Origin: Halalkalibacter sp. APA_J-10(15)
Lineage (GTDB): Bacteria; Bacillota; Bacilli; Bacillales; Bacillaceae_D
Direction of reading: 5' to 3'
NCBI RefSeq assembly: GCF_023017105.1
Contig: NZ_JALKEV010000020.1
Span: 1-64,000 of the forward strand
Length of the DNA: 64,000 nt
Below are positions 44,259-53,707 of this stretch, piece after piece. A program made the position numbers and the translations under genes. Each line of letters opens with the position of its first letter. The first letter of the stretch is position 1. The notes beneath the pieces are model-generated. The model was not told the origin of the DNA. It did no database searches and was given only the letters and a program-made list of their open reading frames with translations.

Positions 44259-44314
44259 AACAATTTTATGATGTTATTATCTTCATATAATATTATATCC
44301 TAGATTAGTATCAT

Positions 44315-45337
44315 CTATCTCATTGCTTGAATAAGTTCCTCATACGTTGTAATTGACTCTAGCAACGTTTGTTGGCCCTTCCATAGTTTCTCTTCATCGG
44401 CAGCATTTGTAAAATCCTTCAAATGATCCTTCGCTGTTATTAACTGATCACCGATCGTTAAAGCTAAAGGCTGTACCTCCTCGTTTAATTGAGCAAAAGC
44501 TTGATTCCGTTCCTCTTGTAGCGAATCAATTGATGCTGATAACTGCTCTATTCTCTCATTCGTAATCATCGTTCCCCCGTTCAGACCATCAATCGATAAC
44601 TGCACCATATCGTAATAAAGGGTCAATGCATTTGTAAACCATTCATACACCTCTTGTGCTTGTCCGGTTATATGATCTCCTTCTACCCGATATGATTTCA
44701 AATACGTATCTTGACCATATCCTTCATAAATTTCGTTTATTTTCGTTGCTTGAGCACGATCTCCTGCAACCCCAATAAACATATAGATAGGATCAGTACT
44801 AGTCGTTATCGTTGCAGCAAATCCTTGTTCTTGAATGGATTGCACACTTTTTTCAGCTTGGTCCAATTCCGTAAATGCTGCGCCTTGTACCACTTCAATC
44901 GCTAAATTAGGCATTCCTTCTTTCTCCTCAGAGAAGGTTGGAACAGCACCTGTTGACTGTTCTGACATCTGTGAAACATTCATATCATTTCCCGTAAACA
45001 TATTTAAAATGACAAGACCGAGGCTTACACCAACGATGATCGCAGATCCTAGTGCAGCAACTAGCATATAAGGGAACGTTTGGGATTGAGAGTGGGGCTT
45101 TTTCTTTCTTTTATATGGAATTTTCGGACTTTTCTCGCGATTCCCATCATCCCAATAAGGCTGCTCATTTCGCTGACGTACCTCCTGCTTTTCTCCAAAA
45201 TCAATGACATTATCTGGGGGCGGAATAAAGGCATATTGGTTATCTTCTTTTTCGTTTGTAGCTGCGACTGTCCTTTCTTGAACATGACGTTCTTTACCGT
45301 TTAGACGTACAGAGATTGACCGCTTCTTTTGCTCCAA
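44315..45337 (-). CDS. spoIIB: SpoIIB-like SPOR-domain protein
   Basis: Membrane protein of about 340 aa that in B. subtilis helps septal thinning and engulfment. It has a basic, hydrophilic cytoplasmic N-terminus (VRLNGKERHVQE; YWDDGNREKSP), one membrane segment (about 100-122, MLVAALGSAIIVGVSLGLVIL), then a SPOR-like domain (FTELDQAEKSVQSIQEQGFA, PIYMFIGVAGDRAQATKIN), then helices. TTG at 45,337 follows GGAAGGGGTG. Identified by layout, size and position before maf. Confidence 0.82.
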   Translation of the reverse strand: MEQKKRSISVRLNGKERHVQERTVAATNEKEDNQYAFIPPPDNVIDFGEKQEVRQRNEQPYWDDGNREKSPKIPYKRKKKPHSQSQTFPYMLVAALGSAIIVGVSLGLVILNMFTGNDMNVSQMSEQSTGAVPTFSEEKEGMPNLAIEVVQGAAFTELDQAEKSVQSIQEQGFAATITTSTDPIYMFIGVAGDRAQATKINEIYEGYGQDTYLKSYRVEGDHITGQAQEVYEWFTNALTLYYDMVQLSIDGLNGGTMITNERIEQLSASIDSLQEERNQAFAQLNEEVQPLALTIGDQLITAKDHLKDFTNAADEEKLWKGQQTLLESITTYEELIQAMR

Positions 45338-45479
45338 CTTTCTTGCACCCCTTCCTATCATTTGATTAACAGTTATAATTCATTCTATTAATATAATCGA
45401 ATTGATAGAACTATAATTTAAAATATTTATTGTGATCAGAGAAATATATCGTATGCTTATCGTTTATGTTAAGAGTTTT

Positions 45480-46262
45480 TTACACAAACAGAGCTAAAAC
45501 GGATAATCCAAAATAATTGATATACAATTCTAATAGTGAAGAACCGTAAAAATAAGCTAAGATTGTTCCGATTACAATGAATGGTCCAAATGGAAAAGGC
45601 TGTCCTTTTTTCACCTTTCCTACTAACATTCCTATTATACCAATGATTGCCCCGATTAAACACGAAAAGAAAAAAGCTACTAATACTTGCTGCCAGCCAA
45701 GGACCATACCTATAACACCAAAAAGTTTCACATCCCCTCCTCCCATTCCACCTCTACTAGCGATTGCAATAATCCAAAGCAATAGGAAACCTATTATCCC
45801 ACCTAAAAGAGGACTCCAACCCGAAGTCAGCGGAGCAATCGTATATCGCAAAATAATGAAAAGAGGAAAGAAAAATAGAAGCACATGATCTGGAATAATC
45901 ATATAGCTAATATCACTTACTACTACAATCATGAGAAGGGAAATAAATAAAAGAGCCACAAAAAATTCAGGAGTTAAATGAAAATTCCAATAAGCCAATA
46001 CAAACAAGAAGCCCGTTAATCCTTCAATAATTGGATAAAGCGATGATATACGTTGCCTACACATTCGGCAACGTCCTTTCGTAAACAAAAAGGAAAACAG
46101 AGGAATTAAATCAACAATGATTAAAGGACGTTCACACGTTGGACAATGTGAACGAGGGCTTATGATCGATTCCTTCTTCGGAACACGTAATCCAACAACA
46201 TTAACAAACGACCCTACCACCATTCCTAGCAGAATCAAGTAGCTCATTATTACGATATTCAT
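45480..46262 (-). CDS. comC: Type IV prepilin peptidase ComC
   Basis: Membrane aspartyl protease/methyltransferase of 260 aa that processes ComG pseudopilins for DNA uptake. Zinc-binding CPTCERPL and CRMCRQRI lie in the first cytoplasmic loop. The catalytic aspartates are in VVVSDISYMIIPD and GGGDVKLFG. About eight membrane segments. Located between spoIIB and folC, the B. subtilis order. Confidence 0.94.
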   Translation of the reverse strand: MNIVIMSYLILLGMVVGSFVNVVGLRVPKKESIISPRSHCPTCERPLIIVDLIPLFSFLFTKGRCRMCRQRISSLYPIIEGLTGFLFVLAYWNFHLTPEFFVALLFISLLMIVVVSDISYMIIPDHVLLFFFPLFIILRYTIAPLTSGWSPLLGGIIGFLLLWIIAIASRGGMGGGDVKLFGVIGMVLGWQQVLVAFFFSCLIGAIIGIIGMLVGKVKKGQPFPFGPFIVIGTILAYFYGSSLLELYINYFGLSVLALFV

Positions 46263-46576
46263 AGTGTATGTACCTCAAATAATTTTAATTAGGAAACTTT
46301 TTACTTGTTACTCTAAAATATTTGTTTGAATTATTACTAAAAAGGAAAAGAGTTAGTCATTCTTTACGAATGGGAGGAATGGAAAAACGCGAGTTGTATA
46401 CAATACAGATTCATTTCACGTCACAAAGTGTGACCATTACTGAGGATTCAATTGATGTGATGCTCATACGTTTACATTTAACTTACTATTTTTATTTTAT
46501 TCTATTATAGAAAGTAATTACAAGCAATATGAGGCCCGATCATATTAGTTATAGAGAGCTTTTTCAACTTTAAGAA

Positions 46577-46813
46577 GAGGCTGGGACAAAGTGGTTTAAC
46601 TAAAAGACACGCCGAACAATGATAGATGGTGGACGTAAACCGCTCCTGAAATATACTTCGCTTTCCGCGGGAAGCCGGTGAGCCTCCTCGCGCTTCGCAC
46701 TGCGGGGTCTCACCCTTGTCTTTTCATCCCGCAGGAGTCTACGTATATTTCATCCGCTACGTTCATCTTTTGTTCGGGTTTCCAGATAGACACTTTAGTT
46801 ATGTCCCAGCCTC
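46577..46813. repeat. Interspersed repeat B, complete copy with inverted ends
   Basis: About 237 bp bounded by GAGGCTGGGACA (46,577) and its complement TGTCCCAGCCTC (ends 46,813). Inside is a GC-rich core: CGCTTTCCGCGGGAAGCCGG, CACTGCGGGGTCTCACC and CCCGCAGGAGTC. Related pieces are at 12,245-12,365 and, inverted, 36,440-36,518; TGTCCCGGCCTC at about 12,868 is an isolated end. No coding capacity. It may also stop transcription from folC. Confidence 0.8.
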
Positions 46814-46820
46814 TGTCCCT

Positions 46821-48113
46821 TCACCTTTCCATTAACCATTTTCTTACTTCAGCTATGAAGTACAATGAACCACATATGATTAATAAGCTGTTATTATCTA
46901 CGTCTTTTTCTCTTTCTAGAATGGCTTTTTTCCAATCGTCTTCAGCACGCACATCTCTGCCCATTAATGCAAATGGCTCGTACAAATCCTCTGAACTCGA
47001 CGCACGAGGAAAAGGAAACGTTGTGAACGTCACATGCATTTGTTCATGAATGAATGGCTTCATTAACGATGTAACATCCTTTTCCTTTGTCATAGCAACA
47101 ACCATATAACATGTATAGCCTGCATAGTGCTGTTTTAGCGTCTCTGCCAAAGCACGAAATCCTTCTTGATTATGTGCTCCATCCAATATAATCGTTGGAT
47201 TCTGTTGAATGACCTCGAACCTGCCAATCCATGAGGCCGACCTCATCCCGTCCATGATTTCTTGTTCACCAACCGGAAATCCTTTGTCCATTAATCGTTC
47301 AATGACTTGTATGGCAACAGCAGCATTATCACGCTGATGAGGACCTTTTAACTGAATCGTGATATCACGTTGACTTTTTCCACTATATTGGATCTGTTGA
47401 TCGACTGGTGAGCTGTTAATCATCGCAACTGTAAAATGCTCTCCTAGCTCATAATACTTCGCGTCCTTGTCTTTTGCGATTCTTTTTATGACCTTTTTCG
47501 CTTCTTCCTGTTTCACACCTGAAACGATCATTCCTGCTTTTTTAATAATTCCTGCTTTTTCTGCAGCGATTTCTTCTAACGTATGACCAAGTACGTGCAT
47601 ATGATCATATCCAATGGATGTGATCACTGAGATGAGTGGTTTCACAACGTTCGTAGAGTCGAGCCTTCCACCTAACCCTACTTCTAGTAATACAAGATCC
47701 GTATGAACTCGTTCAGCAAAATAGACAAAGGCTATTAATGTAATCACTTCAAATTCAGTTGGTTGATCATCTGTTTTTGTGACTAACTCTTCGACAAAAG
47801 CTTTTACTTTATTCGTACAATAAACAAGATCTTCTTCAGATATCGGCTTCCCATTCATGGTAATTCGCTCTTCAAACCGTTCAATGAATGGCGAAGTGAA
47901 TGTTCCAACGTTATATCCAGCCTTTTCATACACATGACGCATGAAACTAACGGTTGATCCTTTCCCGTTCGTTCCAGCGACATGAACGATTTGAAGATTT
48001 CTTTCTGGATGATCTAACTTCTCCAATAGCCATTCCATCCGCTCTAACCCTGGCCGAACACCAAATTGTAACAGCCTATGTATCCACTTAATCGCTTCTT
48101 CTCCTGTTTTCAT
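46821..48113 (-). CDS. folC: Folylpolyglutamate synthase
   Basis: Adds glutamates to folates (and possibly makes dihydrofolate); 430 aa, Mur-ligase fold. P-loop VAGTNGKGSTVSF, VGLGGRLDSTNVV, SIGYDHMHVLGHTLEEIA, and the C-terminal ILDGAHNQEGFRAL. Position between valS and comC matches B. subtilis. Confidence 0.95.
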   Translation of the reverse strand: MKTGEEAIKWIHRLLQFGVRPGLERMEWLLEKLDHPERNLQIVHVAGTNGKGSTVSFMRHVYEKAGYNVGTFTSPFIERFEERITMNGKPISEEDLVYCTNKVKAFVEELVTKTDDQPTEFEVITLIAFVYFAERVHTDLVLLEVGLGGRLDSTNVVKPLISVITSIGYDHMHVLGHTLEEIAAEKAGIIKKAGMIVSGVKQEEAKKVIKRIAKDKDAKYYELGEHFTVAMINSSPVDQQIQYSGKSQRDITIQLKGPHQRDNAAVAIQVIERLMDKGFPVGEQEIMDGMRSASWIGRFEVIQQNPTIILDGAHNQEGFRALAETLKQHYAGYTCYMVVAMTKEKDVTSLMKPFIHEQMHVTFTTFPFPRASSSEDLYEPFALMGRDVRAEDDWKKAILEREKDVDNNSLLIICGSLYFIAEVRKWLMER

Positions 48114-48290
48114 TCAAGTCATCCTCCCAATGGCGCCTAGCAGAAAGCTTCCTGATCGTTAATATCTTTTTTAGAAAAAGGGATCGCACAACTATACTAG
48201 CTAAGACAAAGAGAGCATTGAAAACGTTCGTTTCTTCCTCTTTTTTGAAATCCTTTAAGCAGTGTGCGAAACCGTCATCCATTTTAAAAA

Positions 48291-48400
48291 GCTTGATACG
48301 ATTGAGTTTCTCGTATCAAGCGGGTAACGAGTGAAGCCATTGCTAGTAACTCAAAGGCACTGAAAAAGATCGTTTTAACTCTTTCAGTGGCCTCATGACA
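48291..48400 (+). repeat. Interspersed repeat A, partial copy
   Basis: A 10-bp palindrome GCTTGATACG..CGTATCAAGC (48,291-48,321), then AACGAGTGAAGCCATTGCTAGTAACT as in the 3' half of repeat A (shown in part at 36.3 and 36.6 kb), then the hairpin CACTGAAAAAG..CTTTCAGTG (48,358-48,389) and GGCCTCATGA. It lies between valS and folC; no gene is seen in 48,114-48,424. Confidence 0.65.
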
Positions 48401-48424
48401 TCACCTTCTCACCTTAAATGATGA

Positions 48425-51070
48425 TTAATCCTTCAATTCCGAAATACGTAATCGCACAGCAGCACGCCTTGCTTCATAATCTTCCTTCTTAGCCTTTTCC
48501 TCTTCAATCACTTTCTCAGGTGCTTTAGCTAAAAAGCCTTGGTTGTTCAATTTCTTTTCTACTCGTTCAACTTCTTTATCGAGTTTTTGCAGCTCTTTTT
48601 CTAAACGAGCGATTTCGGCATCCAAGTCAAGTAAACCAGCTAACGGCAGGTACAATTCTACCCCCGTTAACACTTGTGACATAGATTTCTCTGGAGCAGA
48701 TAAGCCAACAGCCATCGTTAATGTTTCAGGATTACAGAACTTCTCAATATAGCTCTTTCCACGATTTAGTTGGTCCATCACTTCATCTGTTGAAGCATGA
48801 ATAAGAAGCTCGATTTGCTTACTCATTGGAACATTTAGTTCCGCTCGTGTATTACGTACAGAACGGATAATATCTTTTAATAAGTCCATATCCTTTACAG
48901 CTTCATCAAAGATCCATTCATCCTTCTTAACAGGCCAAGAACTAACGGTTATAGATTTACCTTTGTGTGGTAGATGTTGCCATATTTCCTCGGTAATAAA
49001 TGGCATCATCGGATGTAATAATCGCATCGTCTCATCTAAAACATACGCTAATACGGAACGAGTCGTATGCTTGGCTGCTTCATCCTCTCCGTATAATGGT
49101 AGCTTCGCCATTTCAATATACCAGTCACAGAAATCATCCCAAATAAAGTTGTAGAGAATTCGGCCCACTTCACCAAATTCATACGCGTCCATTAAACGAG
49201 TCACGTCACCAATCGTATGTTGAAGTCGAGTTAGAATCCATTTATCAGCAATTGATTTTTCACCTGTTAGATCAATATCCTCAACTTTTAACCCTTCCAT
49301 ATTCATTAAAGCAAAGCGAGAGGCGTTCCATATTTTGTTGCCGAAATTCCACGTTGATTCAACCTTTTCCCAATAAAAACGCAAATCATTTCCCGGGGAA
49401 CTGCCTGTCGATAGGAAAAACCTTAATGAATCAGCCCCGTATTTTTCGATAACGTCCATCGGATCGACACCATTCCCTAACGACTTACTCATCTTTCGCC
49501 CTTCTGAATCTCGTACAAGCCCATGGATTAATACATTCTCAAATGGTTTCTTATCCGTAAATTCTAACCCTTGGAAGATCATACGAGAGACCCAAAAGAA
49601 AATAATATCGTAGCCTGTCACTAGGGCGTTGGTTGAATAATAACGGTTATAGTCATTTGAGTCTTCATCAGGCCAACCCATTGTCGAGAATGGCCAGAGC
49701 GCAGAGCTGAACCATGTATCTAATACATCTTCATCTTGATCCCAATTTTCACTATCCTCAGGTGCTTCATGTCCAACGTGCACCTCTCCTGTTTCTTTGT
49801 GATACCAAGCCGGAATTCGATGCCCCCACCAAAGTTGACGTGAAATACACCAATCACGAATATTTTCCATCCAACGTAAGTACGTTTTCTCAAAACGATT
49901 TGGGACAAAGTTCACTTTGTCCTCTTCAGACTGTTGCAAATCGATTGCAGCATCAGCTAATGGTTGCATTTTCACAAACCATTGCGTCGACAAATACGGC
50001 TCAACAACCGCACCGCTTCGCTCTGAATGGCCAACCGAATGCATATGCTCTTCAATTTTGAAAAGAACGCCTTGCTCCTGCAAATCACGAACAAGCTGCT
50101 TACGACATTCAAAGCGGTCAAGACCTTGATACTGACCAGCATTTTCATTCATCGTTCCATCTTCATTCATGACGAGAATACGTTCTAAGTCATGACGATT
50201 GCCAATTTCAAAGTCATTCGGATCATGAGCGGGTGTAATTTTCACTGCACCAGAGCCAAATTCCATATCGACATAATCATCGGCGACAATTGGAATCTCC
50301 CTACCTGTAATCGGAAGCGTCGCCGTCTGACCAATAAGGTGTTTATAACGTTCATCTTCTGGATGAACAGCAACTGCTGTATCACCAAGCATCGTTTCAG
50401 GTCGTGTCGTCGCTACCTCAATCGAACCTGACCCGTCTGTTAATGGATAACTCATATGATAGAAGGCACCTTGAACATCTTTATAAATAACTTCAATATC
50501 TGATAAGGCGGTTCTCGTTTGCGGATCCCAGTTAATAATATATTCTCCACGATAGATTAACCCTTTTTCGTACAATGAAACGAAAACTTCTCGGACAGCC
50601 TTGGAAAGTCCTTCATCAAGCGTAAAACGTTCACGTGAATAATCAAGTGAAAGACCTAGCTTCGCCCACTGATTACGGATAAACGTCGCATATTCTTCCT
50701 TCCATTCCCATGATTTCTCTAAAAAGGCTTCACGACCAAGCTCATAACGGCTTGTCCCTTGTTCCTTTAGCTTCGCTTCAACCTTTGCCTGTGTGGCAAT
50801 CCCCGCATGATCCATTCCAGGTAACCATAACGTATCATAGCCTTGCATTCGCTTCATACGAACTAATATATCTTGTAAAGTCGTATCCCATGCATGTCCT
50901 AAGTGTAGCTTACCTGTTACATTCGGTGGAGGAATGACAATTGAGTAAGATTCCTTATCTTCTCCTCCTGTTGCTTCAAAGAATTCCCCTTCAAGCCAAT
51001 AAGAATACCATTTCGCTTCGGTTTCCTGTGGATTGTATTTCGTCGGCATTGAATGTTCTTGATTTTCCAT
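48425..51070 (-). CDS. valS: Valyl-tRNA synthetase
   Basis: Class I synthetase of about 881 aa. HIGH-type motif [20 protein letters not shown] loop [14 protein letters not shown], editing domain ([17 protein letters not shown]), tRNA-binding anticodon domain, and a C-terminal coiled coil ([20 protein letters not shown]). ATG at 51,070 follows GGAGG at 9 bases. A T-box leader upstream links expression to uncharged tRNA-Val. Confidence 0.97.
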   Translation of the reverse strand: MENQEHSMPTKYNPQETEAKWYSYWLEGEFFEATGGEDKESYSIVIPPPNVTGKLHLGHAWDTTLQDILVRMKRMQGYDTLWLPGMDHAGIATQAKVEAKLKEQGTSRYELGREAFLEKSWEWKEEYATFIRNQWAKLGLSLDYSRERFTLDEGLSKAVREVFVSLYEKGLIYRGEYIINWDPQTRTALSDIEVIYKDVQGAFYHMSYPLTDGSGSIEVATTRPETMLGDTAVAVHPEDERYKHLIGQTATLPITGREIPIVADDYVDMEFGSGAVKITPAHDPNDFEIGNRHDLERILVMNEDGTMNENAGQYQGLDRFECRKQLVRDLQEQGVLFKIEEHMHSVGHSERSGAVVEPYLSTQWFVKMQPLADAAIDLQQSEEDKVNFVPNRFEKTYLRWMENIRDWCISRQLWWGHRIPAWYHKETGEVHVGHEAPEDSENWDQDEDVLDTWFSSALWPFSTMGWPDEDSNDYNRYYSTNALVTGYDIIFFWVSRMIFQGLEFTDKKPFENVLIHGLVRDSEGRKMSKSLGNGVDPMDVIEKYGADSLRFFLSTGSSPGNDLRFYWEKVESTWNFGNKIWNASRFALMNMEGLKVEDIDLTGEKSIADKWILTRLQHTIGDVTRLMDAYEFGEVGRILYNFIWDDFCDWYIEMAKLPLYGEDEAAKHTTRSVLAYVLDETMRLLHPMMPFITEEIWQHLPHKGKSITVSSWPVKKDEWIFDEAVKDMDLLKDIIRSVRNTRAELNVPMSKQIELLIHASTDEVMDQLNRGKSYIEKFCNPETLTMAVGLSAPEKSMSQVLTGVELYLPLAGLLDLDAEIARLEKELQKLDKEVERVEKKLNNQGFLAKAPEKVIEEEKAKKEDYEARRAAVRLRISELKD

Positions 51071-51137
51071 ATACACTTACCTCCAACCTTTTTCTATGTA
51101 GCTTATACTGAGAAAGCAAAGTGAGCTGAATCAGCAT

Positions 51138-51370
51138 AAAAAAACTCCCTCATCCAAAGGACGAAGAGAGTTTGATTTCGCGGTACCACCTTTGTTTGTA
51201 GTCAAAAAACTACACACCTCAAACTGTTAACGGTCAGCTCCGGCTAGCCTACATTTACTTTCAGCATAGCAGCTCCTAGGCGACATTCAACTCATACATC
51301 TTAAGAAATCTCACAGCTATTGATTTCTCTCTCTGAAAGGTTCTGAGCTTACTCTTCCTATTCTTCGCAA
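51138..51370 (-). promoter_or_regulatory. T-box leader of valS
   Basis: The T-box sequence GGTGGTACCGCG (51,179-51,190) is followed by a strong terminator (AAACTCTCTTCGTCC / GATGAGGGAGTTT with T7). GTC at 51,282-51,284 (minus strand) in a likely stem I loop is a candidate Val specifier. A promoter TTGACG-17-TAAAAT lies just upstream (51,390-51,415). Confidence 0.93.
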
Positions 51371-51519
51371 TCATTATATGTGATTATATTTTAGTTGATC
51401 TGTTTGTCTACGTCAAGAACAGCTCGATCCACATTATTACTTTCCTATACATCTTAATCACCCAAAGGAAACAAACCACATAATGTAGTAGTATGAGAAA
51501 GCTAGAAAGTGGGATGACC

Positions 51520-51729
51520 ATGTTCAATAAACGATACCAACCGTATAAGCCTCCTTACCCTGGACGACCGAATTGGTGGTTAAAATGCAAGCTCATGTTT
51601 ATGCAAATATTAGTTCCACTCATTATTTTCCAGCTCATTCGAACCTTATTATTTCCAACAACATTCGATGTCATTTTACTAACAATGATGATTGTCTTTT
51701 ATTGTTCATTAAAGCTGAAATTATTTTAG
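51520..51729 (+). CDS. Small membrane protein, 69 aa
   Basis: Predicted from the ATG at 51,520 (MFNKRYQPYKPPYPGRPNWW). A basic, proline-rich head is followed by two hydrophobic segments (about 25-43 and 48-66). It lies between the divergent valS leader and the convergent ysxE, sharing a bidirectional terminator with the latter. The ribosome-binding site is weak (GTGGGATGACC). I do not recognise the family; it looks like a small bacillar membrane protein. Confidence 0.55.
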   Translation: MFNKRYQPYKPPYPGRPNWWLKCKLMFMQILVPLIIFQLIRTLLFPTTFDVILLTMMIVFYCSLKLKLF

Positions 51730-51748
51730 CATAACGCAAATAACGATA

Positions 51749-51780
51749 GACACAGAAAAGATCACCTTCTTTTCTGTGCC
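51749..51780. terminator. Bidirectional terminator after ysxE and the small membrane gene
   Basis: Perfect 11-bp stem CACAGAAAAGA with a 6-base loop, between convergent stops at 51,729 and 51,796. Confidence 0.75.
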
Positions 51781-51795
51781 ATTTTGTTAAATGAA

Positions 51796-52794
51796 TCACT
51801 GCTTTTCTTCATCTGGAACGATGATCAACTTTTGTGTGATTCGCTGCACTCGGCGCATCGACATTAATCGTTTTTCTAAACGTTGAACGTGTTCTAGCTC
51901 TTTCATCGATCGATGTGAATGCACATAAGCTTCCACTGCAAAAGCAATCGGCTCTGGAAAGTTCAAATAGGCACACGTTAAGTATTTTTCTTCTTCAAGT
52001 AAAGGTAAATGTCCCTCATATCTCATAAACCAGGTCAAAATATCATCATCTGACCAGTACCCCTTTGAAAAGCTATATCGGCAAAAGCTCGCTAATTCTC
52101 GTGCTGGTGTGTCAATCGCTGCCCGTTCAAAATTCAATAACAATGGCTCATTTTCATTATTAAAAATCGCATGGGAGCGTTGCATTCTTCCATGACAAAG
52201 CACGGTTCGATACGTTTCCTTTTCTAAACATAGTTCATACCATTTCTTTAAGTGCTCCTTCGCTGTTTCAGCCATTTGATCTAACATATATGCATGCGTT
52301 AAAAACGTTAATTCAAATGGTGACATATAGGTTCTCTTTTCTGCTTGATCAGCAAATCGAGTTAATTCTAGTCTCCTAAGCTCCCATCGTTGTAATAGTT
52401 GATTATATGACTGTTCCACATTCTCTTTTAAAAAGGGCTGTGTTTTCACTGTTAGACGATGAATCGCTCCAAGCTGACTAGCTAGCCTTTCTTCCTTCGA
52501 TTCTCGTGCTGTATATTCAACAGGCTCAATCCAAGGCATAACATAATAGGTGTGCTGATGTGTTGATACAGTGTATTCTCCATATTTTGTTGGTAAAACA
52601 GGAACAAGCTTGTTATAACCATGCTTCGTTAGCTTCTTTAAGGAATGTATAAATTCATCTGCCTGATGCCTTGAAATGTTTGATTCCTTTAAAGCGAACA
52701 CTCCACGATTTGTAGTCACTTTTTTTATTTTTCCTAGCTCTTCAATTTCTTGTGGATATAAATCATAATAATACAAAATTGATTCGTAGCTCAT
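51796..52794 (-). CDS. ysxE: Spore coat-associated protein YsxE (CotS family)
   Basis: Protein of 332 aa with a kinase-like (aminoglycoside phosphotransferase/CotS) fold. The N-lobe has TTNRGVFALKESN, and LVPVLPTKYGEYTV precedes YYVMPWIE. The catalytic loop is degenerate (CHGRMQRSHAIFN instead of HGDxxxxN), as in other YsxE proteins as far as I recall, so it is probably a pseudokinase in coat assembly. It overlaps the upstream gene by 4 bases. Order spoVID-x-ysxE-valS. Confidence 0.88.
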   Translation of the reverse strand: MSYESILYYYDLYPQEIEELGKIKKVTTNRGVFALKESNISRHQADEFIHSLKKLTKHGYNKLVPVLPTKYGEYTVSTHQHTYYVMPWIEPVEYTARESKEERLASQLGAIHRLTVKTQPFLKENVEQSYNQLLQRWELRRLELTRFADQAEKRTYMSPFELTFLTHAYMLDQMAETAKEHLKKWYELCLEKETYRTVLCHGRMQRSHAIFNNENEPLLLNFERAAIDTPARELASFCRYSFSKGYWSDDDILTWFMRYEGHLPLLEEEKYLTCAYLNFPEPIAFAVEAYVHSHRSMKELEHVQRLEKRLMSMRRVQRITQKLIIVPDEEKQ

Positions 52795-53693
52795 GTTACA
52801 GACACCTTCTTTTTATCGATCATCTTACTCATCATACGAACTAGCTGTTTCGAAATATCCCATTCCTTCTTTACAAGCTGAAACCTTTCCTCCAACGTTT
52901 CTCGATCGATCGCTCCATCTCCCACATTTATTTGCCAGTCGTTTAATTCATACGGTTTGAGCATTTCTGCAAGCATTTGAATCGATTGCTCTCTCTCAAG
53001 CTGATTGACTATTCCCTGCATTAGTTTCTTACAGGATTGCTCACCCTCTTCGACATACCAATTACGGAGGAATCGAGCTATATGTTCATATCCAACAACA
53101 GGTACTTCCATCGTACCAACCCAATATAGAACCTGGGCAACAGACCTCATTTGATCGGTGGACATCATTGGATCAAGATAAGGCAATGGGGTTGAATCTG
53201 TTAGTTCCATTAAGGCATTCGCTTTTTTCTCTCTCATTTCTCCTTCTCGGATGAGGAATTCACACTCCATTCGCCTATTTTCCTCTAAATGAGGAACATA
53301 GGAATCCCCATTTTCATAGAAGCATTTTGATACCGGTTGAGGAATAATGTTCGTCTCTGTTCTTAATCCATATTGAATGAATGAAACAATGGCTTTTGCA
53401 ATGATTGGTTCTTGTCCGCTTATCGGATAGCGAGCAACCACTTCATCATGAGCCGTTATATAACCGTCTTCATGCTCAGCATATGGCTTGTGATTCCTCG
53501 TTCTTAGCATTCGATCCATTAGAATATAAGGCGTGTCACTGCAGTGATCACGCCAAGAAATATGCCATTCTAATAGTTGTTTATCTTCCCAATATCGAAT
53601 TCGTTTTAAGCCTTTATCTGTTTTAATAAGCTCGTTATTAATGTACGAGACGTCTCCCCAGTTATAGTTTTCTTGTAAAAAGTCGATCAGCAT
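52791..53693 (-). CDS. Unrecognised protein between spoVID and ysxE
   Basis: 300 aa, soluble, no signal peptide. Not present at this place in B. subtilis, where ysxE follows spoVID. The first 100 residues (GLKRIRYWEDKQLLEWHISW, then YILMDRMLRTRNHKPY and a YAEHEDGYITAHDEV segment) weakly resemble a CotS-like N-lobe: a Lys strand, a helix, then a strand ending in an acidic hinge. No HGD or DFG counterpart is visible after that. The C-terminal half is helical and ends basic (MSKMIDKKKVSV). It overlaps ysxE by 4 bases and lies 14 bases after spoVID. A sporulation role is likely from context only. Confidence 0.7.
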   Translation of the reverse strand: MLIDFLQENYNWGDVSYINNELIKTDKGLKRIRYWEDKQLLEWHISWRDHCSDTPYILMDRMLRTRNHKPYAEHEDGYITAHDEVVARYPISGQEPIIAKAIVSFIQYGLRTETNIIPQPVSKCFYENGDSYVPHLEENRRMECEFLIREGEMREKKANALMELTDSTPLPYLDPMMSTDQMRSVAQVLYWVGTMEVPVVGYEHIARFLRNWYVEEGEQSCKKLMQGIVNQLEREQSIQMLAEMLKPYELNDWQINVGDGAIDRETLEERFQLVKKEWDISKQLVRMMSKMIDKKKVSVT

Positions 53694-53707
53694 GTTAAAC
53701 GACCCCT

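Noticed and set aside
46322-46510. 62-codon ORF upstream of comC, plus strand
   Set aside because: GGAGG is only one base from the internal ATG, the tail is plain hydrophobic AT-rich sequence, and no family is recognisable.
48088-48282. 64-codon ORF overlapping the start of folC, minus strand
   Set aside because: It overlaps folC, has no clear ribosome-binding site and runs into repeat-flanking sequence; probably chance.
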